A DNA stretch of 9,967 nt. Origin: Anaerolineae bacterium. GTDB taxonomy: Bacteria > Chloroflexota > Anaerolineae > 4572-78 > NAK82. The notes under the pieces are model-generated. The model was not told where the DNA came from, made no database searches, and worked only from the letters and a program-made list of their open reading frames with translations. Below are positions 1 to 6,542 of this stretch, piece after piece. The position numbers and the translations under genes are program-made. The stretch covers positions 1 to 9,967 of the forward strand of contig JAUVRU010000039.1 of NCBI GenBank assembly GCA_030597485.1, read 5' to 3'. Each line of letters starts with the position of its first letter. Position 1 is the stretch's first letter.

Positions 1-81
1 ATCTTGGGTGAATCTGAATGGTTTTGTACCTGGTGGCTGTGGTCGGTGGTGGGCTCAGTTCCCATCGGGAACTAGGTCCGG

Positions 82-876
82 TCATACCGCGATCGGCGCC
101 TTGATGGCCGGGTGGCATTGGTACCCGGTCAGACTGATGTCCTGGAAACGGAACTCAAGAATGGAGCTGATGGTTGGGTTCAGCGTCACCCGGGGCAGCG
201 GATACGGCGCTCGCGACAGCTGCAAGTCCACCTGCTCTTGATGGTTCAGGTAGATGTGCGCATCTCCCAAGGTGTGGATGAACTCCCCCGGCTGTAGCCC
301 GGTTACCTGAGCCGCCATCAACGTCAGCAGCGAGTAAGAGGCGATGTTGAAAGGTAACCCCAGAAAGATGTCCCCGCTGCGCTGATAGAGCTGGCAGGAC
401 AATCGGCCATCAGCCACGTGGAACTGGAAAAGCACGTGGCATGGATGCAGCGCCATCCTGTCCAGATCGGCCACGTTCCAGGCGCTGACAACCATACGAC
501 GCGAATCTGGGTTGCGTTTGATCTCCTCAATCACCCAGCGAATCTGGTCAATGCTGCGCCCGTCAGGCGCCGACCAGTGCCGCCACTGATGGCCGTACAC
601 CGGTCCCAGGTCGCCTTTGTCATCCGCCCACTCGTCCCAGATGTGAACATCGTGCTCGTTGAGCCAGCCAATGTTGGTCCCTCCACCCAGAAACCACAGC
701 AGCTCATAGACGATGCCCGGCCAAAACACCTTCTTGGTGGTTACCAGTGGAAAACCGGCCGCTAGATCAAAACGCATCTGCTGGCCGAATGCGCTTAGCG
801 TGCCTACCCCGGTTCGATCTGACTTGGGCACGCCATTTTGCCTGACATACCGCAACAAATCCAGATACTGTTGCAT
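82..876 (-). CDS. thyA: Thymidylate synthase, complete
   Basis: Converts dUMP to dTMP using methylene-tetrahydrofolate in the cytoplasm; the folate is oxidised to dihydrofolate. The 264-residue product has exactly the E. coli ThyA length, and the key residues fall at the same numbers: R21 in DRTGVGT, E58, W80, the R126-R127 pair that reaches across the dimer, nucleophile C146 in LHPCHV, R166-S167 in QRSGD, D169, N177 in GLPFNIASY, and H207/Y209 in DAHIY. The C-terminus IKAPIAV matches the family's closing tail. The ATG at 876 is chosen because GGGGAGGGG lies just upstream and it restores the family length; an in-frame GTG at 933 would add 19 residues with no family resemblance. No folA is recognisable in the 81 bases downstream. 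The upstream gap carries a palindromic repeat. Function is near certain. Confidence 0.97.
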   Translation of the reverse strand: MQQYLDLLRYVRQNGVPKSDRTGVGTLSAFGQQMRFDLAAGFPLVTTKKVFWPGIVYELLWFLGGGTNIGWLNEHDVHIWDEWADDKGDLGPVYGHQWRHWSAPDGRSIDQIRWVIEEIKRNPDSRRMVVSAWNVADLDRMALHPCHVLFQFHVADGRLSCQLYQRSGDIFLGLPFNIASYSLLTLMAAQVTGLQPGEFIHTLGDAHIYLNHQEQVDLQLSRAPYPLPRVTLNPTISSILEFRFQDISLTGYQCHPAIKAPIAV

Positions 877-937
877 GCTTGCCCCTCCCCGACACTTGAT
901 CCACCACGTTTCCCTATCATGATTACTGGCCACCCGG

Positions 938-1066
938 CACTTTGCTCATGTACTTCTAGCAGGACGCAGATAAGCGCAGATGCACGCTGATTTCGCCAGG
1001 TGTTCTTGTGTTTTTATCTCCGAGAATCAGCGAAAACCTGCGTCCCATTTGAAACTGTCAGGTAGC
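938..1066. repeat. Palindromic intergenic repeat, copy A
   Basis: About 129 bp between the thyA start and the HepT-like fragment. It opens with CACTTTGCTCATG, has an inward GGACGCAGAT near 962-971, then three CGCAGAT/CGCTGAT units spaced about 10 bp apart, and closes with CCTGCGTCC (1037-1045) and CTGTCAGGTAGC (1055-1066). The ends are roughly inverted repeats, more decayed than in copy B at 3193-3319. Its two flanks match copy B in the same orientation, while its core (about 1003-1031) matches copy B only on the opposite strand. No protein-coding content is supported. It resembles a non-autonomous, hairpin-forming dispersed repeat (REP/MITE-like); the class name is inference. Confidence 0.8.
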
Positions 1067-1111
1067 TCGATGCCGCAGCACTGTTTCAGGAACGGGTTCT
1101 CGGCCAAGGCT

Positions 1112-1354
1112 TCAGCGCGCCTGCGTGAGCTGCTCCAGAAAATTGGTGAAGGCGGACACGTCACGGCACACAGCCTGATAGCACGTTCGAAGCTCACCAG
1201 TCAGTTCTTTCAGGCGGGCAGCCTGCAAGTTGAAGGCATAAACGTTGCGCACCACGTGGCGAAAGGCTCGGTACTCTCCCAGACAGTGAGGTGTCTCCTG
1301 AGTGATGACCGCGGGACGGACAGCAGCGACCTCAGCCGGCATCTGGAGTAACAA
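1112..1354 (-). pseudogene. HepT-like protein, C-terminal fragment
   Basis: The 80-residue frame resembles the C-terminal half of HepT-like proteins (HEPN-fold partners of MNT nucleotidyltransferases, usually about 150 residues). It has LLLQMPAEV, VRPAVI, then EYRAFRHVVRNVYAF and a helical tail ending FLEQL. The N-terminal half is absent. Resemblance continues upstream of the first possible start (TTG 1354; ATG 1342): codons 1369-1355 read D-stop-H-Q-D, where relatives as I recall them have D-W-H-x-D/E, so a TGA stands at the tryptophan position. The intact nucleotidyltransferase gene ends at 1368 with no room for the missing half. The HEPN motif R-X4-H-X-Y appears here as RHVVRNVY, with Asn for His; I believe this is common in this subfamily, so it is not itself a sign of decay. 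A short AGGA precedes the ATG at 13 bases, a poor distance. Probably an inactive remnant, though a short peptide could still be made. Confidence 0.65.
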
Positions 1355-1367
1355 ATCCTGATGTCAA

Positions 1368-1751
1368 TCACACGGGTACCCCCTCTGCGTCAATGACGGC
1401 CCGGAGGGCAGCAGGGGCCGTCTCGGCAACGACCAAATCCACCTCTATGGCGGGATCCAGACTCAGCAATTGTGAAGCGGCACGGTAGTAGATGGTCTCG
1501 TCCAATCCCCAGGTTGCCAGGTCCACATCTGACCGGTAGTGAAAGAGGTCACCGCGTGCCAGCGAGCCAAATAATGCGACCTGGCGTGCACCAAACTGTT
1601 CCCTCAGCACAACTGCCGCCCGCCGGGCCAGCGCCCAGGCTCGCTCACGCCTCCGCGCCATTTCTTGCTGCTCTCTGGCCCAGCGTCGTCGTGCGGCGAC
1701 CTGATAGATCACCATGTCTTGTGGTGTCAACTGTGCGGCTGTTCGGCTCAT
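1368..1751 (-). CDS. MNT-type nucleotidyltransferase (antitoxin-like)
   Basis: A small nucleotidyltransferase of the MntA kind, which in studied pairs modifies and neutralises a HepT RNase. The 127-residue product starts with a basic helix rich in R/E (about 18-50), followed by the fold's signature FGSLARGD (61-68; G62-S63) and SDVDL with metal-binding D75 and D77. The third acidic residue is probably D105 in IEVDLV. Eleven residues separate GS and DVD, one more than classic MntA, which I believe is usual for the subfamily paired with HepT-like proteins. The frame stays open upstream to 1955, but those residues look non-coding; ATG 1751 is preferred and ATG 1715 is an alternative, neither with a strong ribosome site. 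Its partner follows immediately but lacks its first half, so this may be an orphan antitoxin. Family assignment is solid; the cellular role is inferred. Confidence 0.8.
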   Translation of the reverse strand: MSRTAAQLTPQDMVIYQVAARRRWAREQQEMARRRERAWALARRAAVVLREQFGARQVALFGSLARGDLFHYRSDVDLATWGLDETIYYRAASQLLSLDPAIEVDLVVAETAPAALRAVIDAEGVPV

Positions 1752-1826
1752 TTCAGATCTGCCAAATGCGGTTTTGCTGTGGACACCTTTCTGATTTGAA
1801 AGGGATGTCCCCGTGAATGTCAGGCA

Positions 1827-1847
1827 GGCAGGTGTTGCCGACCTGCC
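1827..1847. repeat. Short perfect hairpin in the 1752-2137 gap
   Basis: GGCAGGT and ACCTGCC form a 7-bp perfect stem around a 7-base loop, upstream of the minus-strand nucleotidyltransferase. There is no T-tract on either strand, so it is not a clear terminator. It could be a small piece of a dispersed repeat. Apart from this and the promoter-like sites near 1980-2065, I see nothing else in the 386-base gap. Confidence 0.4.
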
Positions 1848-1979
1848 ACTCGCGCCTCCCAGGCCGTTGCCGCAAGCCATCTGCCAATTCACCAGGGACG
1901 GAGGTCGCGAGGCCGCTGTGAGCATGATATCTCTTGGCATAGTGGTACCATGCAATTCCCACCAACGCTACACACGCTT

Positions 1980-2008
1980 ATTATGCCTGTACTGTGACCA
2001 TTAGGCAA
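1980..2008 (-). promoter_or_regulatory. Weak promoter-like site, minus strand
   Basis: Read on the minus strand, TTGCCT (2008-2003) and CATAAT (1985-1980) are separated by 17 bases, a sigma70-like arrangement that would point at the nucleotidyltransferase about 220 bases away. The -35 box is only a partial match and the leader would be long, so this is tentative. With the plus-strand site at 2037 it would make a divergent promoter region. Confidence 0.25.
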
Positions 2009-2036
2009 ATGAGATACCTTGCATAGGCCGATATTC

Positions 2037-2065
2037 TTGACTTTTGACATCTGTCACTTTATGAT
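2037..2065 (+). promoter_or_regulatory. Sigma70-type promoter for the deacetylase
   Basis: TTGACT (2037-2042) and TATGAT (2060-2065) are separated by exactly 17 bases, each one or two bases from the bacterial housekeeping consensus. A start near 2072 would give a leader of about 65 bases to the deacetylase ATG. An overlapping TTGACA at 2044-2049 is too close to the -10 to serve. No obvious operator palindrome is seen. Confidence 0.5.
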
Positions 2066-2137
2066 GGGCACAGTTTGGCACCAAGCAGCGCGCGCTGAGA
2101 GGGCGCCGCCTGTCCCACGGTAACCGGGAGGGTATTG

Positions 2138-3172
2138 ATGATGACCACAGGCTACGTGTACGATGAGATTTACCTTAAACATAATCTTCCCGGCCATCCA
2201 GAGAACCGCGCCCGGCTTGAACAGATTATGCAGCGCTTGGAAGAAAGTGGCATGTTGGCACGGCTGACCCTCATCCCGGCGCGCCCAGCCACGCGCGAGG
2301 AATTGACACGAGCCCATACTCCGGCCTACGTCGACCAGGTGCGGGCCGTCGCCGAGGGGGGCGGCGGTTATCTGGACCCGGACACCTACGTGGGCACAGA
2401 CTCGTTCCAGGCAGCTCTGATGGCTGCCGGCGGGCTGATCGAAGCCACGCTCGCAGTGGTCGACGGCCGGGTTGACAACGCCTTCGGGCTGGTGCGGCCA
2501 CCCGGACACCACGCCCTGGCGGGGCGGGGCATGGGGTTCTGCCTCTTCGGCAATGTGGTCATCGCTGCTGAGGCTGCCCGACTGGACCGGGGGGTCGAAC
2601 GGGTGTTGATCGTGGACTTCGACGTGCATCACGGGAACGGCACCCAGGCGATGGTCACCGATGATCCGGCCATCTGTTTCATCTCCACCCATCAGTACCC
2701 CTACTATCCCGGCACCGGCGCTGTCACCGAGGTGGGCAGTGGCCCGGCCAGGGGAACCCTGGTCAACATGCCCCTGTCATCAGGAGCCGGCGACCAGACC
2801 TTCCAGGTGCTGTACGAGCAGGTGATGATCCCCGTTGCTCGCCGCTTTGGTCCCGATCTGATACTGGTATCGGCCGGATTCGACGCCCATTGGGACGATC
2901 CGCTGGCGGGACTGGTGCTCTCGCTCACCGGCTACAGCTGGATCACCCGGACGCTGGCAGCCCTGGCCGGGGACCTGTGCGACGGGCGCATCGTCTTCAC
3001 CCTGGAGGGGGGCTACCACCTGGAAGCACTGGGATGTGGGGTTCTCAACACGTTCTATGCCTTGCTGGGCGATGACACTGTGGAGGACCCTCTTGGCCCC
3101 TCCCCGTGGCCGGAGCCTGACGTGACCGACTACATCGCCGCTCTGCGGGAGCTGCACGGACTCAATCAGTGA
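2138..3172 (+). CDS. HDAC-superfamily deacetylase (AcuC/class II-like)
   Basis: A zinc-dependent amidohydrolase of the histone deacetylase superfamily. Bacterial members remove acetyl groups from lysines (as AcuC does for acetyl-CoA synthetase) or from small acylated amines; the substrate here cannot be told. In the 344-residue product (usual size 310-375) the motifs run in order: GHPENRARL (19-27), RPPGHHAL with the catalytic pair H124-H125, GFCLFGNV (133-140), VDFDVHHGNGTQ with zinc ligands D162 and H164, STHQYPYYPGTG, SAGFDAHWDDPL with zinc ligand D249, and LEGGY with catalytic Y293. All are intact, so the enzyme should be active. No signal peptide or membrane segment is seen, so it is cytoplasmic. 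GGGAGG at 2126-2131 supports ATG 2138; ATG 2141 is equally possible, and a TTG at 2135 less so. A strong promoter-like site lies upstream and a palindromic repeat begins 20 bases after the stop. Confidence 0.93.
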   Translation: MMTTGYVYDEIYLKHNLPGHPENRARLEQIMQRLEESGMLARLTLIPARPATREELTRAHTPAYVDQVRAVAEGGGGYLDPDTYVGTDSFQAALMAAGGLIEATLAVVDGRVDNAFGLVRPPGHHALAGRGMGFCLFGNVVIAAEAARLDRGVERVLIVDFDVHHGNGTQAMVTDDPAICFISTHQYPYYPGTGAVTEVGSGPARGTLVNMPLSSGAGDQTFQVLYEQVMIPVARRFGPDLILVSAGFDAHWDDPLAGLVLSLTGYSWITRTLAALAGDLCDGRIVFTLEGGYHLEALGCGVLNTFYALLGDDTVEDPLGPSPWPEPDVTDYIAALRELHGLNQ

Positions 3173-3192
3173 AGCAGGAGCTAGCCATCGGA

Positions 3193-3319
3193 CACTTTGG
3201 TCATACAGTTCTAATAGGACGCAGATTACCGTTGATTCTCGCAGATGAAAACACAAGAAATCCAGAAGAATCAGCGCGCGTCTGCGTCTATCTGCGTCCT
3301 AGTAGAACTGTCAGGTAGC
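3193..3319. repeat. Palindromic intergenic repeat, copy B
   Basis: A 127-bp element between the deacetylase and the thiolase. Two 22-base terminal arms, 3205-3226 and 3290-3311, are inverted repeats with 21 of 22 positions matching, so the element can fold into a long hairpin. The outer flanks CACTTTGGTCAT and CTGTCAGGTAGC match copy A (938-1066) in the same orientation, but the core 3231-3259 matches copy A 1003-1031 at 26 of 29 positions only when reverse-complemented. Placed between two co-directional genes, it could reduce read-through or stabilise mRNA ends; that is inference. It ends just before the AGGAGG of the thiolase. Confidence 0.85.
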
Positions 3320-3340
3320 CAGAAGTAGGAGGACAGCCTG

Positions 3341-4588
3341 ATGAGAGATGTTGTTTTCATTGATGCCGTAAGGTCGCCGGTGGGCAGGCACCACGGGGCC
3401 TTATCCAGTGTGCGGCCCGACGATTTGCTGGCCAGAATCCTTGAAGCGCTGGTGCAGCGTGTTGGACTGGATCCTGGACTGATCGAAGACGTGTATGCGG
3501 GCTGCAGCAATCAGGCTGGCGAAGACAATCGCAATGTGGCCCGCATGGCAGCATTGTTGGCCGGATTTCCAAAAGAGGTGAGCGGCATCACCCTCAATCG
3601 CCTGTGCGCATCGGGCCTGGAGGCGGTGAACCTGGCTGCCAAGTCCATCACGGTGGGGGAAGGTGACATCATCATAGGCGGCGGCGTGGAGAGCATGAGT
3701 CGGGCCCCCTGGTCTGTGCCCAAGCCAGAGCGGCCGCAGCCGATGGGACACGTGCAGATGTGGGATACCACCATTGGCTGGCGCTACCACAACCCCAAGA
3801 TGGACGCTCTATACCCCCTCATCAGCCTGGCGGAGACCGCCGAAAGGATCTCCAGTGAGATGGGTATCACCCGCCAAGAGCAAGATGTATTTGCCCTGGA
3901 AAGCCAGCGGCGGGCAGTGGAGGCGATCTGCGCTGGCAAGTTCAAAGAGGAAATCGTGCCTATTGAGGTGCCCCAGCGCAAAGGCCTGCCCAAAATCGTG
4001 GACACCGATGAACATCCTCGCTGCAAGATGGTGGACGGGCAATATGTCCTGGACACGAGTATGGAGCGGATGGCTGCTCTGAAACCGGCTTTTCGATCGG
4101 ATGGCACGGTGACGGCTGGCAACGCCAGCGGCATCAATGACGGCGCGGCCGCCCTGCTGCTGACCAGCGCCGACAAAGCCAAGCAGTTGGGACTGGAACC
4201 AATGGCCCGCTGGGTGGGGTCTGCCGTGGCCGGAGTCGACCCCGGGGTGATGGGCTATGGGCCGGTGCCAGCCACCCGGAAGCTGCTGGCCCGGCTGGGG
4301 CTGAGCCTGGATGACATCGGTCTCATCGAATTGAACGAGGCCTTCGCTGCTCAGGCCATCGGGGTGATGCGCCAGCTGGGGCTGGGGCACGAAATCACCA
4401 ACGTCAACGGCGGTGCCATCGCCCTGGGCCATCCCCTTGGCTGCTCCGGCGCTCGCGTCCTGACCACGCTGCTGCACGAGATGAAGCGGCGCGCGCCGAA
4501 CGAGAGGCGGCCCTACTACGGGCTGGCCACGTTATGTGTGGGGGTGGGAATGGGGGTTTCTACTATCGTCGAGTGGATGGCGACGTAG
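3341..4588 (+). CDS. Thiolase (acetyl-CoA acyltransferase family)
   Basis: Catalyses thiolytic cleavage of 3-ketoacyl-CoA to acetyl-CoA, or the reverse Claisen condensation, in the cytoplasm. The 415-residue product has normal family length and all catalytic features: nucleophile C89 in [19 protein letters not shown] (113-120), [12 protein letters not shown] (259-270), LNEAFAAQ (331-338), H364 in [12 protein letters not shown], and the acid/base C399 in TLCVGVGMG. The segment [13 protein letters not shown] (142-154) recalls the loop of 3-oxoadipyl-CoA thiolases (PcaF/PaaJ) and related degradative thiolases, so a role in beta-oxidation or aromatic breakdown is possible. No pathway partner is in view, so no symbol is given. 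The start is firm: AGGAGG at 3327-3332 sits 8 bases before the ATG. It is co-directional with the deacetylase upstream, across a repeat. Its stop codon lies inside the left arm of the 4585-4703 palindrome. Confidence 0.95.
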   Translation: MRDVVFIDAVRSPVGRHHGALSSVRPDDLLARILEALVQRVGLDPGLIEDVYAGCSNQAGEDNRNVARMAALLAGFPKEVSGITLNRLCASGLEAVNLAAKSITVGEGDIIIGGGVESMSRAPWSVPKPERPQPMGHVQMWDTTIGWRYHNPKMDALYPLISLAETAERISSEMGITRQEQDVFALESQRRAVEAICAGKFKEEIVPIEVPQRKGLPKIVDTDEHPRCKMVDGQYVLDTSMERMAALKPAFRSDGTVTAGNASGINDGAAALLLTSADKAKQLGLEPMARWVGSAVAGVDPGVMGYGPVPATRKLLARLGLSLDDIGLIELNEAFAAQAIGVMRQLGLGHEITNVNGGAIALGHPLGCSGARVLTTLLHEMKRRAPNERRPYYGLATLCVGVGMGVSTIVEWMAT

Positions 4589-4703
4589 GGCAGACAGTGC
4601 GAAGCCTCCCTGCGGGATGTTGTCTGCCGTTGCCTCGGGGCGAGACCATCGCCCTTTTCGGCGGACATCATCCCGCAGCAAGGCTTCGCACTGTCCGTCC
4701 TAC
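4585..4703. repeat. Large inverted repeat between convergent genes
   Basis: Arms 4585-4629 and 4659-4703 are 45 bases each and match at 39 of 45 positions in inverted orientation, with a 29-base centre. The left arm begins GTAG, whose TAG is the thiolase stop; the right arm, read on the minus strand, also begins GTAG, whose TAG is the stop of the REC-PAS-kinase gene. The whole intergenic space is therefore one hairpin, well suited to stop transcription from both sides. The arm length, well beyond a usual terminator, suggests it may also be a copy of a dispersed palindromic repeat. A shortened relative is suggested at 6315-6354. Confidence 0.85.
4638..4658 (+). terminator. Inner stem-loop with T-run after the thiolase
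   Basis: Inside the large palindrome, GGGCGA and TCGCCC pair around the loop GACCA and are followed by TTTT, a small rho-independent-like structure in the thiolase direction. The T-run is short, and the surrounding 45-bp arms could compete or cooperate in folding. On the opposite strand no T-run follows. Confidence 0.45.
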
Positions 4704-6232
4704 CCCGTTTCGGTGGCACGGGGGAGGTAAATCTTGAACGTAGTGCCCTGCCCGGCTTCACTCTCCGCCCAGATATACCCCCGGTTCTGCTTGACAATGC
4801 CATAGACGGCGGCCATTCTCAACCCAATCCCGTTGGCCACATCCTGGGAGGTGAAGAAAAAGGGCTCGAAGATGTGTTCCTTCGCCTCCTGGCTTATGCC
4901 GCTTCCGGTATCACTCACCGCCAGCAGGGCGTAGTCCCCCTCTGTCACCTCCAGATGCTTCGCGATCTGTTCCTCACCCAGGGCAACATTGGCCGTCTCG
5001 ATGGTCAGCCGGCCGCCATCCGGCATGCCACGACGGGCATTGGCTGTCAGATCGCTGATGACCTGCTTGAATTGTTCGGGGTCCAGGTTCACTGGCCATA
5101 AGTCAGGAACCAGGATGACCGTCAGCTTGATGTCGTCACCGACGGCCTGGCGCAGCGTCTGGTCCATTTCGGTCACGATGTCGTTCGGGTTCACCACCCG
5201 GGGCGCGATCATCTGCTTGCGGGCGAAGCCCAGCAGCTGGCTTACCAGATACGCTGCCCGCTGGCCCGATCGCAGGATCTGGCCCGCCCAATCTTGCATA
5301 GGGTCGTCAGCTGCCATTCGTAACTGCATCAGTTCGGCGAACCCGTTGATGGACGTCAGCAGGTTGTTGAAGTCGTGGGCGATGCCGGCCGCCAGCTGGC
5401 CGACGGCTTCCATCCTCTGGGCCCCGAGCAGCTGCTCCTCCATCAACTTCCGCTCGGTGATGTCGATATGCGTGCCCGCCACGCGCACCGGCTTTCCCTT
5501 CTCATCCCGGATGACAATGCCCCGAGCAAGGACCCAGCGAACACTCCCGTCTTTGTGCAACATGCGGTGTTCGAGTTCGTATTGAGGCGTCTCACCTCTC
5601 AGATGAGCCTCAATGGCAGCCATCATGTGTTTTGAGTCGTCAGGATGTACGTGTTTGCCCCAATCATCAAGGTGGTTCCGGATCTCGTGACCCCCATAAC
5701 CAAGCAAGGCCCTACGGTTAGGAGCGACATAGACTTCATCAGTCTCAAGATTCCAATCCCATACGCCCACCTTACTTGCCTCGATGGCTCTCTCATACCT
5801 TTCCTCGCTAGTTCGCAAGGCCTCCACCATTCGCGTGTGCTCATCCTGCAACCGCTTCTTTGCAAGAGCTGCCTGGATGGTGTGCGGCAACCGCCGGAGG
5901 TGCTCCGGGGTCTTGATCACATAGTCGGCCGCGCCCCGTCTCATGGCCTCCACGGCAACTTCCTCCGAGCCGGTGCCCGTGACGATCAATACCGGTACAC
6001 TCGGGTTTTCTGCCCGCACCGCATCAATCATCTCCAGTCCTTCAAAGCCGAGGATGTTGAAATCGCTCAGGACAATGTCATAGTTCCCCTCCGCCAGCCG
6101 CGCGTCGAACTCCTGGCGGGAAGCAGCTTCGGTGACCCGGAAGACCTCATGCTCCTTTTCCAGAGCGTCCCGCACCAGCTCGCGGTCGAGCGGATAGTCG
6201 TCAACATACAGAACACGAATGGCTTCGGGCAT
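4700..6232 (-). CDS. REC-PAS-histidine kinase, soluble, atypical ATP lobe
   Basis: A 510-residue cytoplasmic two-component protein with no membrane segment. Residues 5-120 form a receiver domain with acidic pair D11-D12, phospho-acceptor D57 in LSDFN, T85 and K107 in VIKTPEHL. A PAS domain with its PAC tail spans about 140-262 and ends VAGTHIDITERK. The HisKA region has the phospho-histidine H286 in GIAHDFNN. The HATPase region keeps N398 in the N-box, DTGSGI (441-446) and IFEPFF (454-459). However, the N-box reads SDLTANARRGM where active relatives have NLAVNARDAM, and the glycine-rich G2 box reads VANGIGLRM instead of GKGTGLGL. Autophosphorylation may be weak or absent, and the receiver may be the working part. 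It lacks an output domain. GGGAAG precedes the ATG at 6232. It is the same kinase subfamily as the hybrid kinase upstream, which could be its phospho-donor (inference). Confidence 0.9.
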   Translation of the reverse strand: MPEAIRVLYVDDYPLDRELVRDALEKEHEVFRVTEAASRQEFDARLAEGNYDIVLSDFNILGFEGLEMIDAVRAENPSVPVLIVTGTGSEEVAVEAMRRGAADYVIKTPEHLRRLPHTIQAALAKKRLQDEHTRMVEALRTSEERYERAIEASKVGVWDWNLETDEVYVAPNRRALLGYGGHEIRNHLDDWGKHVHPDDSKHMMAAIEAHLRGETPQYELEHRMLHKDGSVRWVLARGIVIRDEKGKPVRVAGTHIDITERKLMEEQLLGAQRMEAVGQLAAGIAHDFNNLLTSINGFAELMQLRMAADDPMQDWAGQILRSGQRAAYLVSQLLGFARKQMIAPRVVNPNDIVTEMDQTLRQAVGDDIKLTVILVPDLWPVNLDPEQFKQVISDLTANARRGMPDGGRLTIETANVALGEEQIAKHLEVTEGDYALLAVSDTGSGISQEAKEHIFEPFFFTSQDVANGIGLRMAAVYGIVKQNRGYIWAESEAGQGTTFKIYLPRATETG

Positions 6233-6314
6233 AGTCTTCCCTTATGTTGTCGAAGCAATGCTGGCCTTCTTCGTTCAAATTGCTTCGGTGGCGGCGGTCA
6301 CCCATGGTGTTGAT

Positions 6315-6354
6315 GAGGTCATCGCCGTCGGGGGACATCATTCTGCCCGTCCTG
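6315..6354 (-). repeat. Possible shortened relative of the 4585-4703 repeat
   Basis: Read on the minus strand, this holds GGACGGGCAG, then ATGATGTCCCCCGA and GGCGATGACCTC. The palindrome at 4585-4703, read on the same strand from 4703, has GGACGGACAG, a further 18 or so bases, then ATGATGTCCGCCGA and GGGCGATGGTCTC. The order and spacing fit one internal deletion. The match is short and could be chance. Confidence 0.3.
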
Positions 6355-6542
6355 CCCGCACCTGTGGCTCCGCCACGCGGGCCAGGGAGGAGGGAAGCGA
6401 CGAAGAATCCCGTTCGTGGCAAGCAAAAGGCCTGCTATTTGGGCCAGGTCCGCGCGCCGTTTGCTGGCGAACTGCCCATCCTGCAGACAAGTCATCTCAC
6501 GTTATCAGGAAAGGGCAATGTTCTCTCTAGTACCCCAACTAG

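Noticed and set aside
1..65. Minus-strand open frame from an ATG at 65 to the window edge, downstream of thyA, where folA is often found.
   Set aside because: Only 21 codons are visible, they do not resemble the start of dihydrofolate reductase, and the ribosome site is weak.
877..933. N-terminal extension of thyA from a GTG at 933.
   Set aside because: The added 19 residues have no family match, while ATG 876 has a strong GGGGAGGGG site and gives the exact 264-residue family length.
960..1045. The roughly 10-base periodic CGCAGAT units as a CRISPR-like or iteron array.
   Set aside because: Units are too short and few, there are no spacers, and the same units occur within a second palindromic element elsewhere, with no rep or cas gene nearby.
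980..1351. Plus-strand open frame of 123 codons.
   Set aside because: It runs through the palindromic repeat and antisense to the HepT-like fragment, and its translation looks like no protein family.
1752..1955. Upstream extension of the nucleotidyltransferase frame by 68 codons.
   Set aside because: The family normally begins close to the basic helix; the extension is low-quality sequence across a gap containing a hairpin.
2054..2692. Minus-strand open frame of 212 codons opposite the deacetylase.
   Set aside because: It is antisense to an enzyme with all its motifs, and its translation lacks recognisable domains.
5645..6313. Plus-strand open frame of 222 codons opposite the receiver domain.
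   Set aside because: A shadow of the real minus-strand coding region, with no domain of its own.
6201..6422. Minus-strand 73-codon frame leading into the REC-PAS-kinase start.
   Set aside because: It overlaps the kinase start in another frame, is rich in Pro/Gly/Arg without a family match, and contains the repeat-like segment at 6315-6354.
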